The notes under the pieces were generated by a model. The model did no database searches. It was not told where the DNA came from and saw nothing but the letters and a program-made list of their open reading frames with translations. Below, piece after piece: positions 35,801 to 46,801 of a stretch of DNA of 64,000 bases. The stretch is from assembly GCF_003597395.2 (NCBI RefSeq), contig NC_133790.1, positions 24,600,200-24,664,199 of the forward strand. The letters are read 5' to 3'. The position numbers were made by a program, and so were the translations under genes. The first letter of the stretch is position 1; each line of letters starts with the position of its first letter. The DNA is from Chelonoidis abingdonii (taxonomy: Eukaryota > Chordata > Testudines > Testudinidae).

Positions 35801-38800
35801 TCTAGCTCGTGAGGAGAGGGATGGGGCGTCGCTGTGTCCTGCAGTAGCCCTGTCCTTGCCATATCCCGGAGAGGGCTAGACCGTCTCTGCCTTTCTCCTC
35901 CTCCTTCTCCACCCATGGAGCTTTTCTGGGCCCCTGAGCATGTTCCTAGTATTCTCCAGCTCTGATTTTCACATTGCAGCTCCTCTCCGATCCATCCTGG
36001 CCCAGCGTGCCCCTTGAACCTGCCCGTGCTGCTTCTAAATCACCTGGCAGCAGCCATTCCCCACACACACACAGCCTCTGCTTGCGTGAGGAGGCAGGAG
36101 AGGTAGCTGTGGCTCTGGTGGGTGGGTCGCTGAGCTTGCCTTCTCTCTGTTACCACTACTGGTCCCCCTTCTCCTTCTAGGCAGCAGGTCAGAACTGCAA
36201 TGACCACTCCCTGTCAGTGGAAGTGAGCAGGGGACAGGCAGGTTGGGACTCCTGCCTGTTCTCCCACAGGAGTAGCCAGTAATATTGACCTTCTGTGAAC
36301 TAGGCGTTTTGCCCCTGGTCTTGCTTCCTGGTAGCCTGAGACAGGCTGTGTCCATAATCCCTAGGGCGGTAGGAGTTCACTGGTGGCTAAAGAAACTGCC
36401 CCATGTTTTAGACCACATGCCTTGCGAGTTTTAGCAATGCCCTCGAAGCTGGAAAGTGTAGCTAGCAGCGGGGGTGTGGGGTGTCTCCGGTGAGCACATC
36501 TGTCCAACGCGGGCTGCGTTCCTGCGGGTCAGGCGAGGCGCGCTTGTGTCTGTGCCCATGGTGAAACCGTACTGAGCCGTGTGCTCGTGTCTTCAGGGCA
36601 TTTCCTTTTCAATCTCTCCGGGCACCTGGATGTCGTGAGGGACCTGAGCTTCACTCCCAACGGAAGCCTGATTCTAGTCTCTGCATCCCGGGACAAGACC
36701 CTCCGCATCTGGGACCTGAGCAGAGATGGTGCTAGTGAGTGCACACGTCCCCCGGGGGTTTTCAGGTGGTGGGCCTCAGACTCTCAGGTCGTTATGAGTA
36801 AGGCTACGATTTAGTCATGCAGGTCATGGCAGTCACAGATTCTGTGACTTTACAGGACCTCTGACTTCTTCAGCTTCAGCTGTCAGTGGCTTGTGGCAGG
36901 GGCTGCAGAGGGGTTCATGTGCCCCCCTTGCAGCTTCCCAGGGCCCTGCGCCTGTGGCTGGGGTTGGAGCCTGGACTGTGTCCCCCAGCCCCGCAGCTGC
37001 AGCCAGCTATGAGCGGGTGCTGTGCACATACCACCTCCCCGTGGGTGGAGCCCCTGGAGCCATGGTTGTACCCCTTCCATGGCGGGGTGGCTCGGCCTGT
37101 CATCCCCCCTTCCCCCCCCCCAGGACTCTGGCTGTCATTCCTCTGTGCCACCTAGCCCTGCCCCTGGCTATTTTTTGTAAAGTCATAAACAGGTCACAGG
37201 CTCCTGTGAATCTTTGTTTAGTGCTCGTGACCTGTCCGTAGCTTTTACTAAAAGTAACCATAGCAAAATCTTAGCTTTAGTTATAAGTGCTTGTGCTACG
37301 CTGTGGGAGCTGGCATCTCCCAGACAGGGGCTCTGCTCTGCTTGGATGCAACCAGGACTTTGCGGTCAGAGGTCCATACCCCCATTATTAATGTGCTGAG
37401 CTGTTCAGTCCCAGCTCGTTGAAAGCACTTTGAACCTAACCCCATGGCGGCTCAAGGAAGCCAGGATCGAACGCGCTGAGTTACTGTGCCACAAGTTAGC
37501 AGCAAGTGGAGTGAACTTTGGTTCCCCCCTCCCCCCCCAGTGTGTGTGAGGGACGCATGTTAGGAACGCTGGAGGCTGACTGAGGACGTGTCTGCACTGC
37601 AATCGGGGCGTGGGTCTAGCTTGAGCCGACCTGCCTGAGGTAGCTAGCTTTGCTGCTCTGGTACCCACACTACCTAGAGCAGAGCTTCAGCATGGGCTGT
37701 GCCAGCCCCCTTGGAACTCTAGGTAATTACTTGCATGGCTAGCCTGTGCCGAGCATCATGCAGCTGTGGCTCTGCTACCCAAGCTAACTAGATTACAGCT
37801 AGCTACAGTGTGTCTACACAAGCCACAATTGCCGCCCCTACCCCCCAGATTGCAGTGTAGATATGCCCTGAGAATAAATCTGATGCAGCAGAGAGAGCAT
37901 CCGCATGGGGAAATCTATCAGAACTAATCTGGTCTGATACCCTGCTTCCGGAGCTGGCTTCAGAAAGAGCAGCTGGAGGTAGGAATGAGCCTTCCAGCTC
38001 TCCCTGTCTCTGGACTAGACACCTCTCTTACAAACTGTTGCTGCCATCCCCAGGTAAGCAGGTCCAGGTGCTGTCTGGCCACAGGCAGTGGGTGTACTGC
38101 TGCTCCATCTCTCCGGATTGCAGCATGCTGTGCTCTGCGGCTGGAGAGAAATCGGTGAGTCTTGCCTATTATTGGGAGGGGTGGGGGGAGTGGTCTCATT
38201 TCTTGCCCGTTCAGCTGTCAGAGAGCCCACCGTATGCTCCGTAGTGCGGACGAGCTGGCTTAGCGGTGTGTGCTGGCTCTCGGGTCTCTGGGATCCAGCA
38301 GCTCTTCTGAATGGACCTGCCTTGTGTCTACTGCCCCTGGCGGTTAGCTGTCTTGCTCTTCTGCCATCCCAGCCCTTCTCCCTGACCCAGTGGTGCTGTT
38401 CCACAGGTTGGTCAGCAGGGGTCACCCTTGTGCATTGTACCCATGTTCCATCCCCCCCAGTTCTTGCCCTTTATCTTTCCCAGGTACGATATCCTGCCCT
38501 CCCCCACGCCATGGGTCCAAAGCCTCTGCTTCGCTGTGTCTCAAGCCCAGGGCTGCTGCTTGCTCAGCCCGTGGGGGAAGGGAGGGGATGGGAACATCTG
38601 GAGAGAGCGCTGTCTCTCCTGCCTGCGTGATGTCGCCTCAGGCGCTAAGGCAGGATTCTCCCGGAAGCTGGGTTTGGGCATGCTGCTCTTCCACCACCGT
38701 GAGCTGGGCTGGAGCAGGCCCAGGTGAAGAGCTTGCAGGGTGATGCTGAATACGCTGTCCCCCATCACTAGACTCCACTCCTGCTGCTCATAGGACTTGC

Positions 38801-41800
38801 CAGGTGGGGCAGACACGCTACTATTCCCCCTGCTCCCGGTTTCAAGCCCTGTGGTCTGCTCCTGGGGTATGTTCTGGTGCCCTGGACGCAGTTGTTGGCA
38901 AGAATGCCCGAGACCCCCCGTGAAGGATCTGGGCCCCGTTGTGCATGTGGATGTCAGGATGCAGCGAGCAGAGGGGATAGGAGGACAAGGTCCATCCATA
39001 CATGTCCCAAGTTCTTTTTGTTACCATTACCGGGGGGAGGATTCTGTCAAGGCTCTGGGTCCTTGCCCCCCTCCCACTGGTGACAGTGGCCTGCTCTGGG
39101 TGTTACAGCCACCCAAAGGAGACTCTCCCTGGCTAACCCAGCGAGCTTGGGGGCTAGACCCCCGATCCTTCCCCCTTGTGCGGTCACTGCCATGCACTGC
39201 CGTTCAGTTGGAGTCTTTATGCTGCAGAGTCTGTCATGCTGGGCCGAGAGCTGGCGGGTGTTAGACTGGCTGGTGCCCACATGAGCAGTGCCTGTTTTCA
39301 CCCACCCTTCCGGTGTCTCAGAAGCTAACACTTGGTTGGTGACAGGCCACGAGGGACGATAAGGGAGATCCTTCTCCCCCCAGCATTCCCAGGCAAGGAG
39401 CTGCTCCGCACTCATGAGCAGAGACCGTAACCCTCCCCCTGTGCACTCTCCCCCAGGCCTTCCTGTGGAGCATGCGCTCCTACACCCTCATCAGGAAGCT
39501 GGAAGGGCACCAGAGCAGCGTGGTGTCATGCGACTTCTCACCAGACTCTGCCCTGCTGGTCACGGCCTCCTACGACACCTGCGTGATCATGTGGGACCCC
39601 TACACAGGGGAGCAGCTGAGAACGCTTCGGTAAGGAGAGCAGCCCTGGGAGCTTTCTGGGCACCAAGTGAGCAGAGGTGCATGGGGGAGAAGGAGCGCTG
39701 GCGGAGTGTGTGCCTGAAGGTGCTCCGGTATTGGAGGCTACTTAGCCTAGGGGCTCCTGCACACAGCTAGCCACATTCCCCCTGCTGTGCATGTTGTTCT
39801 GCACCACTCCTCCCCAGGAGGGAGAAGGCAGCAAATGAATGGCCCTTTCCCATACACGAGGGTAGGTGGCTGCCTGTTACCGCTTTAGGTGTTGCTGTCA
39901 CGGCATGCAAGGGAAGAGATGGCCACAACGCTTTCCCCGCGGTGATGAATGCCCAGCCCCAGCCTCCCCACAGCTCAGCACTGGGGCACTTCCCTTCCCA
40001 GTTTGTAAAGAGCAGCCCAGGGACTGGACAGTTCTCGCCATGGAAAGACGCACAGTTTGACATGCTCTCAGCAAGGGAAATGCACGTTTAACAGTGACAC
40101 CTGTGAGCTTTGCTCCAGTACCAGCTACGATGACTCCTGGAAGGCAGGAGCTCTGATTTACCATGTGTCCCCCCAGACAGCCGTATGGGCCAGGGCTCCA
40201 TTACAGCTCAAACAGATGTGGTGAGTGAGCTCTTCCTTTTCCCTCCTGCTTAGCCACGTTCTGCTGCCCCCAGCATTGGACTATGGCGGTGACATCCATG
40301 TCAGCTCCCTGAGGTCTGTGTGCTTCTCTCCGGAAGGCTTGTATCTTGCCACAGTGGCAGATGACAGGTGAGGGGCTTGGTATCTTATGGCTGTCTATGG
40401 CAGGGGCCCTGCCAGAGCAGCGAAGATGAGCTACAAAGCTCTTTTCAGCTTCTGGTCCTCAGCTTTCCAGCAGGGACCTCTGCCTTTTGAAGCTGGCTGC
40501 TTCTGCTGGTACCGGGGCTTTCAGAGCCACATGACTTGACTCTGGTTTTGGTTTGGTATATCTATGGTGCCTGGTCTGTTTGTCCTGACACCACAGCTGC
40601 TGGGGGGTGTAGACACTGCGCATCACGGGTATCTTAAGGTAACTCCTCTTTGGACATGGCTGCCGGATTGCCATGGTGACAAGGCCAAAAAGTAAGATCA
40701 GCAGGTAAATAGCTGGCTCAGGTGTGTATACCAGTGCCATGCTCAAAAGTGGGGTTGGATGGATGTTGCCACCATCAGCCTCCAAAGACCAGTGTCTTGT
40801 TGGGCTACACACCATGAAGCACCAATAGCATCCTGACTAGCAACCCATTAAGTTCTGCTGCCTCCACTCCCTTGGTGCTGTCAGCAGCCTTGGAAATCTG
40901 TGAAGGAACCTGGAGAGAATTCCTTGCAGATTGAGAGCCTATTGTGGGCTAAGATCAAGACTGTAACTTGGTGCTGCTGCTTTTTGTCCAGTGCCATTGA
41001 TGGCACTGTACAGGCAGACTTCCCAGCTGCTTGTCCCAAGGGACTTTGCAAGGGTCTGTAAGCTTTTATGGAACCATTAGTTTTGCATGTCAGGGTTGGT
41101 GACACTGGGAATGTGCCTGTGGAGATCGAGCTAACCCAGGTATTGAATCATTGGCCTGATTACCAACTGAGCGAGGTCAAACTGGCAATGGTGGTGTGTG
41201 ATAGTCCTTTCGTCCCAGCTGGTGCTGGTATCTCTAGCAAATTTTTTTTGTGGGAGACGGGTTAGGTACATTGAAAGTTCTCAGAAGCAGAAACCTCTTC
41301 CATCCACCTAGTTTGCTTATGGGCCACTGTCACAGTCAGGATACTGGGCAAGATGGACCATGGTCTGACCCAGCATGGCAGCTCATACGATCTTGAGCCA
41401 AGTCACTGTATCTCTGCCTCAGTTTAAGTCCCTCTAAAATGGGTATAATTCCTGGCTTGCAGTGGAGTTGTGAAGCTTATGTAACCTTGTAAATTGCTTG
41501 GAGGCCTATGGATGAAATTTGCTTGAGAATGTGTGTGGTTATTTTAACTTCGACGGCTGAGAATTTGTTTTAGCTGATGCAGTTGGAGTAGCTAGTGCCA
41601 CTTGGGTTTGTGAACTCCAGGGCCAGCATTGTGTTTCTCTTTCTCTCCTTTAGACTCCTGCGGATCTGGGATTTGGAACTAAGAACTCCAGTGGCATTTG
41701 CACCTATGACCAATGGCCTGTGCTGCGTCTACTTCCCACACGGTGGATTTATTGCTACAGGGTGCGTAATTCTGTGCGGCCCGTGGGACGTGCTCTGCCA

Positions 41801-43398
41801 AGAGCACATTCTGTTCATGCTAAGTCTGGGGTGAGAGAGGCAAGGGAATGTGACTCCACCTTGACCCAAAACCTTATGCAATGCTGCTGCTGTCTCAAAA
41901 CTGGGCATTCTCAGGCCAGGTCTCCACTATAGACTTCTGCCGGCATATAGCTATATCTGTCATCACACTCGACCGACACAGCTCTGCTCACAGAAGTCAG
42001 AGTGTAGATGCTAGACCAGCAGAGCTGCACTTCTACCAGCAGAGCATGCTTTGACCATACCAGTTCAAAGCACAGGGTTGCTGGTATATCTGTCTCCACA
42101 CTAGGAGCACTTTGCTGGTGTATTCCTATACTGGAATAAGGCTCCTAGTGTGGACATGACCTTGGTGCCTGGAGAGAGCGATGTTGGAAAATACTGTGCT
42201 TGGGGTATTGTTTTCCCTCCCAGTTCCCTACTAACCAAGCGTTGTTGGGTTCCTGCCTTATTTTTCCACCTCAGCTAGCAACCTCCCGATTCCTGCCCCT
42301 CTTGAGTTCAGCAGCGAGCTGTAATGTTACAGAGTCAGCCTTTCTCCTGTGTCTCTGCAGCAGCCTCTGCCGGAACACATGGTGACAGTGCAGCTTTCTC
42401 AACCAGAAATGAAAGGCCTTGAGTTCTGGGTTTCTCTTGAGTGTGCCGGATGGGCTCTCATGAAATCATCCCACCTGCTAGTGGGGGAAAGGGGTCCAAG
42501 TGAGAGCCTGTGCTCTCCTGTAGAGTGAAGTCCGTAACTGATGACTATCCACTTTCTAAAAGTCCTGCGAGGGCAGCTTTTTCTTTCCTCTCTATGCAGG
42601 AGTGGGGTCAGGGCCACAGTCACCAACTTTCATGTGGTAAATAAGCATCCTGACTTTCACAATAGGCCAAAAATCAAGCTACAGGCAAGTCGCATCTTTG
42701 GCGCATTTAACATGCGCGAATTCAGCTTTGCGCAGTCGGCAAAAACGGGGAGAAAAAAGAAAAATAACAATATAAAAACTGCATCTGTAGTGCGGGTGAT
42801 TCCACCTACCATTCAACTCAATGAGTGTTTCACTATACGCGGTTTTCGCTTTATGTGTGGAACAGAACCCCCCACCTAAGATGAGACTTGCTTGTAATTC
42901 CATTTCAAAACAAGCCAATCCCTAAGAACCCCAACACTCTATGTGACTAGACCTCCCCCGGCGTGCAGTCTGGGACTGGTGGGCCCGCTGTGCACCCTGA
43001 CTCTCTCTACACCTTGCCCCTGCTTGCTGGGAGCTGATCAAAAACAAAGCAGCAACAACAAGCTACAAACCAAAAACAAGCCAACAAGCAATTTACAAGC
43101 CAATTAAGCCAAAAACCAGCCCAATTACTGCGTTTTTTTTCGTGGGTTTGGCATGTCTGGTCAGTGCACACATGCTGTTTGTTCAGATGCTGAGCTGTGT
43201 GGGTGCTAACCTTTGTCCTCGGTCTCTTGTTTCAGGACGAGAGATGGCCACGTCCAGTTCTGGAGTGCCCCCAAGGTCCTCTCATCACTTAAGCACTTGT
43301 GCCGTAAAGCTCTCCGCACCTTCCTAACAACGTACCAGGTCTTAGCACTACCCATTCCCAAGAAAATGAAAGAGTTCCTCACTTACAGGACTTTTTAA
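32714..43398 (+). CDS. WSB2: WSB2, WD repeat and SOCS box-containing protein 2 (exons 2-9)
   Basis: Eight exons join in frame: 32714-32885, 35528-35763, 36597-36734, 38054-38154, 39457-39629, 40254-40367, 41654-41761 and 43236-43398. They give 1,205 nt, or about 401 residues; human WSB2 is about 404. The protein is a WD40 propeller (repeated GH...WD/W signatures such as KTLRIWD, VIMWD, LLRIWD, HVQFW) followed by a C-terminal SOCS box. In this family the SOCS box binds Elongin B/C and Cullin-5 to form an E3 ubiquitin ligase, and the propeller selects the substrate. All introns are GT-AG. The gene is convergent with RFC5, 3.3 kb away between stop codons. Only exon 1 is uncertain. Confidence 0.96.
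32937..33232. mobile_element. hAT MITE with perfect 8-bp target duplication
   Basis: 296-bp element with perfect 16-bp inverted ends CAGGGCCAGCTCCAGG / CCTGGAGCTGGCCCTG, flanked by identical GCTAGAGT at 32929-32936 and 33233-33240. Inserted 51 bp after the WSB2 exon 2 donor. The intact ends and TSD suggest a comparatively recent insertion. Confidence 0.93.
34800..34975 (-). repeat. MIR-type CORE-SINE (antisense)
   Basis: GATGGGGAACTGAGGTACAG, CAAGTGACTCACCCAAGGTC and GAATGCAGGTCTCCTGAGTT; WSB2 intron 2. Confidence 0.8.
35528..35763 (+). CDS. WSB2: WSB2 exon 3
   Basis: Begins with a basic linker (SCKASERKNRGIKADVRGRG) that is variable in the family, then KEKTLECGQIVWGLAFSPWP and LATGLNDGQIKVWEVQT, a WD blade. 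The donor is ACAG|GTGAGG. The linker with SGAKERDGLRAPG is shorter than the human insert I remember. Confidence 0.94.
36597..36734 (+). CDS. WSB2: WSB2 exon 4
   Basis: Encodes GHFLFNLSGHLDVVRDLSFT then SLILVSASRDKTLRIWDLS, a complete WD40 blade with its GH and WD marks. The donor is GCTA|GTGAGT. A hAT element sits 65 bp inside the following intron. Confidence 0.95.
36799..37279. mobile_element. Non-autonomous hAT element in WSB2 intron 4
   Basis: Ends TAAGGCTACGATTTAGTCAT and (reverse) TAAAGCTAAGATTTTGCTAT; internal CAGGTCATGGCAGTCACAGA and GACCTGTCCGTAGCTTTTAC. Flanked by GTTATGAG (36791-36798) and GTTATAAG (37280-37287), an 8-bp duplication with one transition. Confidence 0.85.
37576..37872. 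mobile_element. TIR MITE
   Basis: Inverted ends GGACGTGTCTGCACTGCAAT and ATTGCAGTGTAGATATGCCC; about 297 bp, GC-rich centre. A flanking TGA on each side might be a 3-bp TWA-like (Harbinger) duplication, but this is weak. Confidence 0.65.
38054..38154 (+). CDS. WSB2: WSB2 exon 5
   Basis: Encodes SKQVQVLSGHRQWVYCCSIS then PDCSMLCSAAGEKS. Acceptor ATCCCCAG; donor TCG|GTGAGT, phase 0. Confidence 0.95.
39457..39629 (+). CDS. WSB2: WSB2 exon 6
   Basis: Encodes AFLWSMRSYTLIRKLEGHQS, then SVVSCDFSPDSALLVTASYD and VIMWDPYTGEQLRTL. It contains one full blade and is almost identical to the mammalian protein. Donor CTTCG|GTAAGG. Confidence 0.96.
40254..40367 (+). CDS. WSB2: WSB2 exon 7
   Basis: Encodes RHVLLPPALDYGGDIHVSSL then RSVCFSPEGLYLATVADD, the first half of a blade. 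Acceptor CCTGCTTAG; donor ACAG|GTGAGG. Confidence 0.95.
41385..41520 (+). repeat. MIR-type CORE-SINE
   Basis: TCTGCCTCAGTTTAAGTCCC, AAATGGGTATAATTCCTGGC and TGTAAATTGCTTGGAGGCCT; WSB2 intron 7. Confidence 0.7.
41654..41761 (+). CDS. WSB2: WSB2 exon 8
   Basis: Encodes LLRIWDLELRTPVAFAPMTN then GLCCVYFPHGGFIATG, closing one WD blade and opening the last. Acceptor CTCCTTTAG; donor ACAGG|GTGCGT. Confidence 0.95.
41915..42165. mobile_element. TIR MITE in WSB2 intron 8
   Basis: Ends AGGCCAGGTCTCCACTA and (reverse) AAGGTCATGTCCACACTA, with paired internal AGCAGAG and TGCTGGT segments. About 250 bp, no coding capacity. Confidence 0.55.
42682..42894. mobile_element. TA-flanked Tigger-like MITE, copy 1
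   Basis: CAGGCAAGTCGCATCTT at the left and AAGATGAGACTTGCTTG at the right are inverted ends; TA directly flanks each side (42680-42681, 42895-42896). The internal CATTCAACTCAATGAGTG and CGCGGTTTTCGCTTTATG recur in copy 2. Confidence 0.85.
43025..43135. repeat. CAA/CAAG-rich low-complexity stretch
   Basis: AACAAAGCAGCAACAACAAG-type sequence with repeated ACAAGCCAA words, then a T8 run; upstream of WSB2 exon 9. Confidence 0.5.
43236..43398 (+). CDS. WSB2: WSB2 exon 9: last blade, SOCS box, stop
   Basis: Reads TRDGHVQFWSAPKVLSSLKH, LCRKALRTFLTTYQVLALPI and ends KKMKEFLTYRTF before TAA at 43396-43398. SLKHLCRKALR is the Elongin-binding BC-box region and LPIPKKMKEFL is the Cul5-box-like end of the SOCS box. 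Confidence 0.97.
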
Positions 43399-44035
43399 AC
43401 CCCGTGTAGCACATGAGGTCCAAAGAACCCTGGAGCTGGCTGGCTTCCTTCAGAGCTTTGTTCTGGAACGGAGGAGCAGCTGGGGTTATAAAATGGTCAT
43501 GAAGACCCACTCTGCTCTGTGGTTCTAGTACAAGAAGGATTTCTTTTCCTCTGTTTGGGGCTGTATCTTTGACCATGTAGGTTATTTTAAGAAGAGAACC
43601 CAGCAAAAACATGCAGTGGGCTAGCTGATTGAGCTTTGAATTTTTTAGAACTCAACTCTGATGAGGAGGAGCAAGAGTTCTACTCAAGTGATCCATCCAC
43701 GCTGATGGCTGTGCCGGGTATTTGGTTCAGAGGGGCCCTGCCAACAGCAACACACATTTCAGTTCTCTCTAGGTGTTTTCACTTTAAGTGCAATTGCTGA
43801 ACATTGTGTGTTAAAAGCTAGAGGGCTGTGAGAAGCCCTCACCGGTATGGCAACCCAAACTCAGACCTCCACTTGGATGAATGAGAAGCTGCGTGGCCTA
43901 GTTGAGTTACTCAATGAGGCAGTGGCTTTCACGTTTGTTACTTTCTTTGGCCTGGTTCCAAGACTGCTGAACCTGAACAAGTCTCTACATTGTGGGCAAA
44001 GACTTCAAAATAAAAGGTTTTGTTTCCCCCTTTTG
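43399..44035 (+). other. WSB2: WSB2 3' UTR
   Basis: Non-coding sequence between the WSB2 stop and an AATAAA at 44009-44014 that has a strong T/GT-rich downstream element, giving a 3' UTR of about 630 bp. Confidence 0.65.
44009..44014 (+). terminator. WSB2: WSB2 poly(A) signal AATAAA
   Basis: Canonical hexamer followed by GGTTTTGTTTCCCCCTTTTG, a good GU/U-rich cleavage context. Confidence 0.65.
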
Positions 44036-46704
44036 TGTTTGAAGAGTTAGAGATGCTCTTTCTAGAGCCATTTTGTGGGTGACAAAAGTACATGGCACTG
44101 AGGGAGTCCTACATATTCAGTCACAGGGGCCTGGTGTGGCATGAGATTGAGGTCTTAACTTTGAGGGGTGAAAGATCCCCTTAATACTAGTGTGGCTTCC
44201 AGTCTGAAATTGGCTTGATCAGCTCATTTGCCAGAGACACAAGACACTAGCAAAGTACTTGTGGTTTGGTTATATGGTGTATGGCATGGCTTTCTCCCCT
44301 GTGTGTAATGGAGAGATGAACACCTTAAGGACAGTGACTGGGGGCATAGGGAGGTGCTCTGCTGCTGGTCTGTTTTTGTTAAAGTGATTTCAACTTTGGG
44401 CAACTTTTTATTTGTATCCCCATGGCACACACTAATTGTGGCAGAGCCTGGCTAGTTTCCATTATGGGGGAGGCTAAGCATGAGCTTGTGAATTTTGCAG
44501 ATGGGGGGGCGAGGGGGGGGAATTTAATAACAACCAGTAACTACCAGAGCTGATTTGTTCACTTAATTTGACAAGTCTAGTTACTGAATTATCCAGTGTG
44601 CTATTCTAGTAAATGTTCTGTGGCCTAGTTTATAAGAGTGGTGAATTCTTGGCACTATAGCAGAGAGACAGCAGATGACCAGTTTTTCATGCCGATGACA
44701 GGGCTCTATTGTCCTGCTCTTGTGCTTCTTGCTCACTTTCTCTCCTGCCAGAGTACTGCTTTTGGGAGTCTAGTTTCCAGGGAGTTTTCCAGCCAGGGCT
44801 AATGACTCGTGTACTGTATCAAGGGGGTGGGGAGGAGAACGATGCTGTGTCTCATACGCCTCCGTTTCATTTGGGCTAGTTTCTGGCAGCAGTAACAGCA
44901 CATGCTTTATGGTAATTGCTCCATTCCCCCTTTGTATAACTACCCCTGTATCTAGTGCCATACAACTGGCAGGGCCATACAAGCTACTTCAGAATGCATG
45001 GCAGTGACTGACAGGACAGACTAATAACTTCCCCTTGAAACTAGGGGAAGACTTCCCCCTTTTTAGAAAAATTATATCACTTATAAATTGGAATCTAGCC
45101 TCAAGAGACAAAGCTTTTAATATCCCTGTATCTTGCAAAAATACCCCCCAAACCTTCAGTGCCATTGGACTTTCTATTAATGAGCACAAGTGATAGCATG
45201 GGTTAGCTGTCCACACCCTGCTGCTGTAATAGGAAAACAAAGGGAAAAGTGGTACCACTCAGCTTGAGGGAAGCTAGGTCTGAGCCAGCAAACCTAAAAC
45301 CAATATGTTAAAGTTCTGAACAGGAGGTCATGAAAGGATCACAGCAGCAAAAGACTCTGTTGCCCTTTCTCTAATGCTGGGGGCAAGGTTAGTGACAGGA
45401 GGGGGAACTGTCCCTTTAAACTAGCAGTTTTCTTAAAGATATATTTTGGCCAGCAACTCTGAGCCCCATGTGTGCACTGAACCTGTAGCAGAAAGGGGTA
45501 GTGAAATCCCATCATCTGCACCGAAGAGCAATCTCAACACCCCAGCTATTTGTTATACCTCAGTACCACAGCTGCCCACCTCAGGTGTGCAGCTCAATAG
45601 CACAACTGGTACATGGAGCACTGCTCTCCAAGCTAGTAGAAGGACGGGACCCTATCGCTCACAGCTCTTCACTTGGGTATTTCTTCTGCATTGTACATAA
45701 AGAGCACACTGGGACGCACCTTGTCAAGCATCCTGATTGGTGAAGTTGAAGATGGTTTTCATTTTTTCTTGACCATGATCTGTAGTATTGCCATCATGTA
45801 CACAGGAGCCTGAGAGGTTAACTTCAAGAGGCAAAATAAATTTTTCCCTTTCATACAACTGACTACTCATATGCTGTCATTCCTAGGCTGTAACTACACT
45901 AAACTGCTGCAATTTAGCATAGCAGGCCAGAAGCAGCTACTGTAAAGCCAGCTTACAGAATGTAGGGTATTGATTAAACCAAGAGACCCCTGTATTCTGC
46001 ACTAGGTAATGGTACACCCTCTCTGACTGAGACAATCCTTCGGAGCTCAGTTAAGGCTTCCTGTGAAATTGTGTCATGGGAAACATTTAAAGTCTCATAC
46101 AAGGGGAAAGCTCAGCACCCTTCCGCTATACACAATTCTACCCTTAAAGTTCCTGCAGGTTAAATGCGTCAAGTCTGCTGCTGCTGTAGGAGTACAGTTC
46201 CATCAGTCAGGGAGAGTTAGCTACTTACACTGGTGGTGAATATGGACCAGAGTCTCCCAGTACATGAAAGGAGCTTGCAGCTTTAAAACCCAGCAACAGC
46301 CAGCTTCAGTTACACAGTGTGCACCACAAAGTCAACCCCTTTCTCAGGTGTAAGGGAAGAGGTGAACCTACCTTACTTCCCTTCAAAGGTGTATTTCATG
46401 CTGCAGCTTATACATAGACACAGCGCTAAGAAGTTGTCCATTCCCTCACACTTAGCTGCAAAGGGCTAAATTCTTCCCTCAACTACTTGTGCTGAGTTCC
46501 CCTTAAGTCAAGAGCAACGAGGTGCCCATATCTGAAGGTCAAATTTGTCCCCTACATTGTCACCAGTAGATAGGGCTTCTAATACAGTGCGTAAGGAACT
46601 GCAGAAGCCACTGGACTCGTGTTCAGACAAGGACATTCTTCTTTTTTTTACTGCTTAGCAGGAGGGGTGAGGATGTAAACTGTGCTCATAGGAAGCCACT
46701 GGAC
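44036..46704 (-). other. WSB2-RFC5 tail-to-tail interval, including the RFC5 3' UTR
   Basis: No coding potential. RFC5 transcripts read into it from the right. Minus-strand poly(A) candidates are ATTAAA at 45121-45116 and AATAAA at 44412-44407; I cannot tell which is used. If the second is used the two transcripts end only about 0.4 kb apart. Confidence 0.5.
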
Positions 46705-46801
46705 CTAAGCCTCAGCTACAATCAAATCCCTGGTGACTTGAAAAGCAGCAATAAGGGAGCTTAGCTGAATCTTCTCGCTTGTACCTGCAGCCAGTCTGTG
46801 C
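46705..46801 (-). CDS. RFC5: RFC5 exon 11: C-terminus and stop
   Basis: Encodes HRLAAGTSEKIQLSSLIAAF then QVTRDLIVAEA and TAG at 46707-46705. The C-terminal QVTRDLIVAEA end matches the vertebrate protein. Acceptor TGCCTTAG. Confidence 0.97.
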
